From Phenylobacterium sp. (GTDB taxonomy: Bacteria; Pseudomonadota; Alphaproteobacteria; Caulobacterales; Caulobacteraceae), in NCBI RefSeq assembly GCF_030680185.1, contig NZ_JAUXVZ010000055.1, positions 186,001 through 250,000 of the forward strand: a stretch of 64,000 bases of DNA. The letters run 5' to 3'. The translations under genes were made by a program, and so were the position numbers. The notes below the pieces were generated by a model that searched no databases, was not told where the DNA came from, and saw nothing but the letters and a program-made list of their open reading frames with translations. How positions within the stretch are numbered: the stretch's first letter is position 1; each line of letters opens with the position of its first letter. Shown piece by piece: positions 59,037 to 64,000 of this stretch.

Positions 59037-59171
59037 AGCGGCGGCTCCGGAACGGCAAGGTCGGGGTCACTTGTGGGTGACCTGGGGCGCGGTCTTAGGA
59101 ATTTGGACAGGCTACGGCCTGCAACCTGCGATACTGGCGCTCACCGTCCGCGCGAAGCTTCGAGTTCACCC

Positions 59172-60752
59172 ATGGCTGTTCCCGACACCAGCGTCATTAT
59201 CTCCAGCCTGCTCGCGGCCAGCCGCTGGTGGAGCGGATCGACGATCACCTATAGCGTCCCGCGCGAAGGCTCAACCTGGCCCGCCTATGGGCCAGGCGAG
59301 GAACCGACCATTGCGGGTTACGGCGTCTTGAACGCCGCGCAGGCCCAGCAGTTCAGCGCGGCCATCGCAGCCTGGGACAAGGTCGTCGCCGTCAACTTCG
59401 TTCAGACCGACGATTTGGCCTCGCCAGGCCAGATCCGCGCCGCCTTCACCGATGTCGACGCCCTCAGCGAAGAAGACCTTTGGGGCTATGCCTACTACCC
59501 GCCAAGCTTTGGCGGCGCCGGAAGCCCCGTTTCCGGAGATATCTGGATCGACCAGGGGCATCTCACCTCTGACTTTGCGCTGGGCGGCAACGATTTCAGT
59601 TCGCTGGTCCATGAGATCGGCCACGCCATCGGCCTGAAGCACCCTTTCGAGGACGGCGCGGTCCTGCCGGCGGAATATGACACCAGCCGCTACACGTTGA
59701 TGTCGTACACCGACGCCGCCGACAGTCTTCACTGGCGGGTTGAGTCGACCGCTACGGGCGTCCGCATCATTCCCACCCGGGTCGCGCCTGAGACGCCGAT
59801 GGTGTTCGACGTGCTCGCCGCCCAGGCCCGCTATGGCGCCGACCCGACCACGGCGGCCGGGAACACCGTCTATAGCTGGGACCAGAACCGGCCCTTCTTC
59901 CAGACCATCTATGACGCCGGCGGCGTCGACACCTTCGATCTCTCCAACCACAGCCGCGGCTCGATCATCGACATGTCGCCCGGCGGCTATTCCTCCATCG
60001 CCCAGTTCTCGGCCCAGGCCCAGATCGCCGAAATGCTGGCCCGCTTTCCGTGGGCGAGGGACTTCTTCAACGAGCACATCCAGACCCCCGAGACCTACAC
60101 CTGGTCCGACAATCTCGGCATCGCCTACAATACGGTGATCGAGAACGTCATCGGCGGGCCGGGCGCCGACACCATCCTGGGCAACGCCGCGGCCAACGAG
60201 ATTCGCGGCGGCGATGGGACCAGCTATCTGCGCGGCTTCGACGGGAACGACAGGATCTGGGGCGGATCGGCCTTCGACGACCTGCACGGTAATGTGGGCG
60301 ACGACACCCTCTGGGGCGCCGGCGGCGACGACTGGGTGGTGGGCGGCAAGGACGACGATGTGCTCTATGGCGATGCCGGGAACGACATCGTCTATGGCAA
60401 TATCGGCAACGACACGGGCTATGGCGGGGACGGAAACGACCAGATCCGCGGCGGCCAGAACAACGACCTCCTTTATGGGGGCGCCGGGAACGACTGGATG
60501 TCCGGCGACAAGGGCGACGACACCCTCATCGGCGGGGCCGGGGCCGACATCTTCAACACCTTCGGCGAGGCCGGCCTGGACCGGGTGATGGACTTCAACA
60601 GCGCCGAAGGCGATCGGGTGCGGGTCGAGCCGGGCACGGTGTGGGAGCTCGGCTTTTCTGGCTCCGACGCCGTCATCACCATGGTCGGCGGCGCCCAGAT
60701 GATCCTGGTCGGCGTGACCGCCGCCACCCTCGGGGACTGGCTCATCGCCTGA
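59172..60752 (+). CDS. Serralysin-like M10 metalloprotease with RTX repeats
   Basis: A 526-residue secreted zinc protease. The metzincin motif HEIGHAIGLKHP is at 147-158 (ligands H147, H151, H157), with the Met-turn Met177 in YTLMSYTDA. The C-terminal half contains nonapeptide RTX repeats of the GGxGxDxxx type (GDGTSYLRGFDGNDRIWGG, GNDIVYGNIGNDTGYGGDGN, GGAGADIFNTFGEAG), which bind calcium and form a beta-roll. It has no N-terminal signal peptide, as expected for type I secretion through a C-terminal signal. No ABC exporter or outer-membrane channel is nearby. Likely an extracellular nutrient protease. Confidence 0.94.
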   Translation: MAVPDTSVIISSLLAASRWWSGSTITYSVPREGSTWPAYGPGEEPTIAGYGVLNAAQAQQFSAAIAAWDKVVAVNFVQTDDLASPGQIRAAFTDVDALSEEDLWGYAYYPPSFGGAGSPVSGDIWIDQGHLTSDFALGGNDFSSLVHEIGHAIGLKHPFEDGAVLPAEYDTSRYTLMSYTDAADSLHWRVESTATGVRIIPTRVAPETPMVFDVLAAQARYGADPTTAAGNTVYSWDQNRPFFQTIYDAGGVDTFDLSNHSRGSIIDMSPGGYSSIAQFSAQAQIAEMLARFPWARDFFNEHIQTPETYTWSDNLGIAYNTVIENVIGGPGADTILGNAAANEIRGGDGTSYLRGFDGNDRIWGGSAFDDLHGNVGDDTLWGAGGDDWVVGGKDDDVLYGDAGNDIVYGNIGNDTGYGGDGNDQIRGGQNNDLLYGGAGNDWMSGDKGDDTLIGGAGADIFNTFGEAGLDRVMDFNSAEGDRVRVEPGTVWELGFSGSDAVITMVGGAQMILVGVTAATLGDWLIA

Positions 60753-60804
60753 GCCCTTCGAAGGCCGGTGGACTCTGGCCGGCGCCTATGGCTGTCCTTT
60801 CGCC

Positions 60805-61509
60805 ATGTGCAACGAGTATCTGAAGCGGGCCGCGGCGACCAATCTGGCCGAGCTGTTCTCCGAATACGGCATTCCGCTACGGATCGACGAGGCGGCGCCG
60901 AACCGCGCCCTGGATGAGCCTATCCGGCCCACCGAGCGGGCGACCGTCCTGCGCCCCCTCGATCCCGCCCGGCCGACCGCCGGCCTGGAGATGGTCGACC
61001 TGCGCTGGTGGCTGGTTCCGGCCTTCCACCGGGGGCCGGTGAAGGACTGGCGGGCCATGAGCACCAACGCCAGGATCGAGACGGTGGCCACCGCCCCCAC
61101 CTTCAAGGACGCCTATCGCCATCGGCGGTGTCTCGTGCCCCTGACCAGCTTCATCGAATATTCCGAGCCAGCGGGCTGGAAGAAGGGCCAACCCAAGCAG
61201 CGCAACGAGATCAGTTGGGCGGGCGGCGATATCCGCTTCTTCGCCGGGCTATGGGAGCGCGCGACGCCGGCCGACTTTCCCGAGGGCCTGGAAAGCTTCA
61301 CCTTCATCACCGGGCCGGCTGCGCCCGACGTGCGCCCCATCCACGATCGCTGCCCCCCGATTCTGACCCTGGATCAGGGCCTGGCCTGGCTGGACCTGGA
61401 GGGTCCGGGCAAGACCGCTTTCGAGACCCTGCCGCCGGCCGGGACCTTCGACATCCAGGTCAGCCCCCGCGAGCAGTTGATGTCGGCCGAGATGCGCCGC
61501 CTGCTGTGA
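60805..61509 (+). CDS. SRAP domain protein (SOS response-associated peptidase, YedK/HMCES-like)
   Basis: A 234-residue SRAP protein. HMCES/YedK link through Cys2 to abasic sites in single-stranded DNA. Cys2 is present (MCNEY, a variant of the common MCGRY), the conserved Asn is in MSTNARIETV, the catalytic Glu in TSFIEYSE and the His in RPIHDRCPPIL. It lies 51 nt upstream of uvrD, whose promoter has a LexA box, consistent with a DNA-repair neighbourhood. No LexA box is seen in front of this gene itself. Confidence 0.92.
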   Translation: MCNEYLKRAAATNLAELFSEYGIPLRIDEAAPNRALDEPIRPTERATVLRPLDPARPTAGLEMVDLRWWLVPAFHRGPVKDWRAMSTNARIETVATAPTFKDAYRHRRCLVPLTSFIEYSEPAGWKKGQPKQRNEISWAGGDIRFFAGLWERATPADFPEGLESFTFITGPAAPDVRPIHDRCPPILTLDQGLAWLDLEGPGKTAFETLPPAGTFDIQVSPREQLMSAEMRRLL

Positions 61510-61543
61510 GACGCCACCGCGCCTTGGGCGCCGACGCCGATCT

Positions 61544-61558
61544 GTTCTATATAAGTTC
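61544..61558 (+). promoter_or_regulatory. LexA (SOS) box overlapping the uvrD promoter
   Basis: GTTC-TATATAA-GTTC matches exactly the alphaproteobacterial LexA box GTTC-N7-GTTC. The spacer TATATA is itself a good -10, with TTGGGC at 61524-61529 as a possible -35 (18-nt spacing). The uvrD ATG begins 3 nt after the box. Confidence 0.85.
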
Positions 61559-61560
61559 CA

Positions 61561-63924
61561 ATGTCCTTTCCTGAATCAGTTCCCCCGGCCCCGACGCCGA
61601 AGATCAGCGACCTCGCCCGCGTGGGAGGGCCCGGCCATCAGCCCGACTATCTGCAGGGCCTGAACCCCGAGCAGCGGGAGGCGGTCGAAACCGTCGATGG
61701 CCCGGTCCTGGTGCTGGCTGGCGCCGGCACCGGCAAGACCCGGGTGCTGACCACGCGACTGGCCCATATTCTGACCACCGGCCGCGCCAAGCCCTGGGAG
61801 CTGCTGGCGGTCACCTTCACCAACAAGGCCGCGCGGGAGATGCGCGAGCGGATCTCCGCCATCATCGGCCCCCAGGCCGAGGGCCTGCGCTGGCTGGGTA
61901 CCTTCCACTCGGTCGCCGCCCAGATCCTGCGCCGGCATGCCGAGCTGGTGGGCCTCAAGTCCAGCTACACCATCCTCGACACCGACGATCAGGAGCGGCT
62001 GCTCAAGCAACTGCTGGAAGCCGAGAACATCGATTCCAAGCGCTGGACGGCCAAGGCCCTGGCCGGTCTGATCGACCACTGGAAGAACCGTGGCTGGACG
62101 CCCGACCGCCTGCCCCCGGCCGAGGGCGCGGCCTTCGCCAACAACCGCGGCCAGGCCCTCTACCGGCTCTATCAGGAGCGGCTGCGGGTGCTGAACGCCT
62201 GCGACTTCGGCGACCTGCTGTTACACAACATCACCATCTTCACCTCGCAGCCCGACGTGCTGGCCGAGTTTCACGACCGCTTCAAATTCATCCTGGTGGA
62301 CGAGTACCAGGACACCAATGTCGCCCAGTATCTGTGGCTGCGGCTGCTGGCCCAGAAGCGACAGAACGTCTGCTGCGTCGGCGATGACGACCAGTCGATC
62401 TATGGTTGGCGCGGCGCCGAGGTGGACAACATCCTGCGTTTCGAGCGGGACTTCCCCGGCGCGAAAGTCATCCGCCTGGAGCGCAACTACCGGTCCACCA
62501 GCCATATCCTGGGGGCCGCCTCCGGCCTGATCGCCACCAACAAGTCCCGCCTGGGCAAGACGCTGTGGACCGAGGCCGACGGTGGCGACAAGGTTGTGGT
62601 CCGCGGGGTCTGGGATGGCGAGGCCGAGAGCCGGCTGATCGCCGACGAGATCGAGCGGGCCCGCAAGGGAACCACCGAGCGCGATCCGCGGCCCTATAAG
62701 GACATGGCCATCCTCGTGCGCGCCTCGTTCCAGATGCGCGCCTTCGAGGAGCGGTTCGTGCTGCTCCAGATTCCGTACACCGTGGTGGGGGGGCCGCGCT
62801 TCTTCGAGCGGGCCGAGATCCGCGATGCGCACGCCTATCTGCGGCTGATCCAGTCCGAGGACGACGACCTGGCCTTCGAGCGGATCGTCAATGTGCCCAA
62901 GCGCGGCATCGGCGAGACTACGGTCCAGAAGCTGCTGCAGATCGCCCGGCTGAACGGCGTCTCGGCCGCCACCGCCGCCCGCCAGATCGTGCTGACCGAT
63001 GAACTGGCCGCCCGCACCCGCACCTCGCTGGCCAACTTCCTGCGCGATCTCGATCGCTGGCGAGCGCAGGGCGAAACCCAGCACCACAGCCGCCTGACCG
63101 AGATGGTGCTGGAGGAAAGCGGCTATACCGACGCGCTTCGTCTGGACAAGACGCCGATGGCCCAGACGCGGCTGGAGAACCTCAAGGAACTGGTCCAGTC
63201 CATGGGGAACTTCGAGACCCTGGGCGCCTATCTGGAGCACGTCTCCCTGGTGATGGATCTCGACCGCGGGGCCGGCGAGGACGCCGTCCAGATCATGACC
63301 CTGCACTCGGCCAAGGGCTTGGAGTTTCCGCTCGTCTTTCTGCCGGGCTGGGAGGAAGGCGTGTTTCCCTCGCAGCGCTCCATGGACGAGAGCGGCGAGA
63401 AGGGTCTCGAGGAGGAACGGCGCCTGGCCTATGTGGGCATTACGCGGGCCCGTGAGCAGGCCCACGTCTCGTTCGCCGCCAACCGCCAGGTCTATGGCCG
63501 CTGGACCAGCCAACTGCCGTCGCGCTTCGTCGATGAACTGCCGATCGCCCATGTGGAGGCCGCCTCCGACACCGGCTATTACGGCGGCGGTCCGGGCATG
63601 CAGCAGCACGGCAGCCGCTGGGACGAGAGCCCCAGCTTCGGCTCAGGCTATTCGTCGCCCGGCTGGCGTCGCGCCCAGGACCGCGGCTATCAGGGCAGCC
63701 ATCCGGGCCGGCAGCAGGTGATCGAGGGCGAAGGCCGCCTCGTCGCCGTGTCGGACCCGTCGGCCTCCAGCAGCGCGTTTACCCGCGGCGACCGGGTGTT
63801 CCATCAGAAGTTCGGCTACGGCCAGGTGCGCAATATCGACGGCAACAAGCTGACCGTCGCCTTCGAAAAGGCCGGCGAGAAAAAGGTGATCGACTCCTTC
63901 GTGGAGAAGTCCGAGGCGTCCTAA
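61561..63924 (+). CDS. uvrD: DNA helicase II UvrD/PcrA
   Basis: A 787-residue superfamily 1A 3'-5' helicase used in nucleotide-excision and mismatch repair. Motifs: Q/N-terminal LNPEQREAV, Walker A AGAGTGKT (53-60), Ia TFTNKAAREMRERI, II VDEYQDTN, III GDDDQSIYGWRGAE, IV ERNYRSTSHIL, V HSAKGLEFPLVFLPGWEEGVFPSQRS and VI EEERRLAYVGITRARE. The C-terminus has a Gly/Ser/Arg-rich linker and a Tudor-like domain (GDRVFHQKFGYGQVRNIDGNKLTVAFE). No ribosome site precedes the ATG and the promoter -10 is only 7 nt away, so the mRNA may be leaderless. LexA control is inferred from the box. Confidence 0.97.
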   Translation: MSFPESVPPAPTPKISDLARVGGPGHQPDYLQGLNPEQREAVETVDGPVLVLAGAGTGKTRVLTTRLAHILTTGRAKPWELLAVTFTNKAAREMRERISAIIGPQAEGLRWLGTFHSVAAQILRRHAELVGLKSSYTILDTDDQERLLKQLLEAENIDSKRWTAKALAGLIDHWKNRGWTPDRLPPAEGAAFANNRGQALYRLYQERLRVLNACDFGDLLLHNITIFTSQPDVLAEFHDRFKFILVDEYQDTNVAQYLWLRLLAQKRQNVCCVGDDDQSIYGWRGAEVDNILRFERDFPGAKVIRLERNYRSTSHILGAASGLIATNKSRLGKTLWTEADGGDKVVVRGVWDGEAESRLIADEIERARKGTTERDPRPYKDMAILVRASFQMRAFEERFVLLQIPYTVVGGPRFFERAEIRDAHAYLRLIQSEDDDLAFERIVNVPKRGIGETTVQKLLQIARLNGVSAATAARQIVLTDELAARTRTSLANFLRDLDRWRAQGETQHHSRLTEMVLEESGYTDALRLDKTPMAQTRLENLKELVQSMGNFETLGAYLEHVSLVMDLDRGAGEDAVQIMTLHSAKGLEFPLVFLPGWEEGVFPSQRSMDESGEKGLEEERRLAYVGITRAREQAHVSFAANRQVYGRWTSQLPSRFVDELPIAHVEAASDTGYYGGGPGMQQHGSRWDESPSFGSGYSSPGWRRAQDRGYQGSHPGRQQVIEGEGRLVAVSDPSASSSAFTRGDRVFHQKFGYGQVRNIDGNKLTVAFEKAGEKKVIDSFVEKSEAS

Positions 63925-64000
63925 CGCCAGGGCTCGCCTTTGCGCTTGGCCAGGAAGCTCGCCAGCACCGACACGCCGCCGGCCAGCAGCGCCGCAGCGC
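63921..64000 (-). CDS. Partial small membrane protein, N-terminus off the right edge
   Basis: The last 25 codons of a minus-strand frame read AAALLAGGVSVLASFLAKRK then GEPWR and stop at 63921, overlapping the uvrD stop by four bases. A hydrophobic helix followed by a basic tail suggests a membrane protein C-terminus. Too short to assign to a family. Confidence 0.45.
   Translation of the reverse strand, partial: AAALLAGGVSVLASFLAKRKGEPWR

Noticed and set aside
59037..59171. Cobalamin riboswitch upstream of the BtuB-like receptor
   Set aside because: The gap is only 135 nt and I find no B12-box-like sequence; the one visible symmetric element (GGTCAC...GTGACC, about 59065-59082) is too small.

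Overview
The window is high-GC, densely coded chromosomal DNA from an alphaproteobacterium, most likely Caulobacteraceae (Caulobacter/Phenylobacterium type). The clues are three TonB-dependent receptors, an alphaproteobacterial LexA box (GTTC-N7-GTTC) on uvrD, many GTG/TTG starts, and the style of GltBD, NfeD/slipin and glutathione-dependent formaldehyde genes. The genus is inferred, not proven. I found no rRNA, tRNA, CRISPR array, insertion sequence or prophage. Two pockets (1-319 and about 22.8-23.9 kb) look lower in GC and hold unrecognised genes.

Region 1 (0.46-10.5 kb, all minus strand) is a catabolic island. A tightly coupled operon encodes an MFS transporter, a RutA-like flavin monooxygenase, a RutB-like isochorismatase-fold amidohydrolase, an M20 hydrolase, a RutF-like flavin reductase and a TauD-type dioxygenase. 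Upstream lie a TonB receptor, a GntR/FCD regulator and a RutE-like nitroreductase. RutC and RutD are absent and M20 and TauD enzymes are present, so this looks like a Rut-derived pathway for an unknown N-containing compound. A shared ATTTCAG-type motif in front of the receptor, the regulator and the RutE-like gene suggests one regulon.

Region 2 (10.7-15.4 kb) holds small and housekeeping genes (VOC protein, UPF0391 membrane peptide, EF-hand protein, M48 lipoprotein) and a CMD-SDR-SDR operon. Region 3 (15.5-22.6 kb) is a complete 5-hydroxyectoine locus, ectA-ectB-ectC-ectD-ask plus a sodium:solute symporter, with a divergent MarR regulator and a palindrome in the ectA promoter. ectA has no stop codon and runs in frame into ectB. 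Region 4 (22.6-24 kb) has a REP-pair (BIME-like) element and two orphan genes.

Region 5 (24-28.3 kb) has formaldehyde detoxification (fghA, adhC) and an NfeD-slipin pair. Region 6 (28.3-38.3 kb) joins a CoA-transferase/CoA-ester-lyase/MaoC set resembling the itaconate or mesaconate route to an SdsA-type alkylsulfatase, a sulfate ABC transporter (binding protein, CysT, CysW, CysA) and an outer-membrane channel, suggesting sulfate-ester scavenging. Region 7 (38.4-42.1 kb) has a DUF1993 protein and an iron-uptake pair (PiuC-like hydroxylase and siderophore receptor) behind a Fur-like box. Region 8 (42.2-48.3 kb) is gltD-gltB.

Region 9 (48.7-64 kb) is mixed: cytochrome c', AsmA, a sugar-phosphate transferase, a MerR regulator fused to a P-loop ATPase, RlmJ, topoisomerase IB, DUF4168, a glutathione transferase, a BtuB-like receptor with no visible signal peptide, a serralysin-type RTX metalloprotease, an SRAP protein, and uvrD with a LexA box so close to the start codon that its mRNA may be leaderless.
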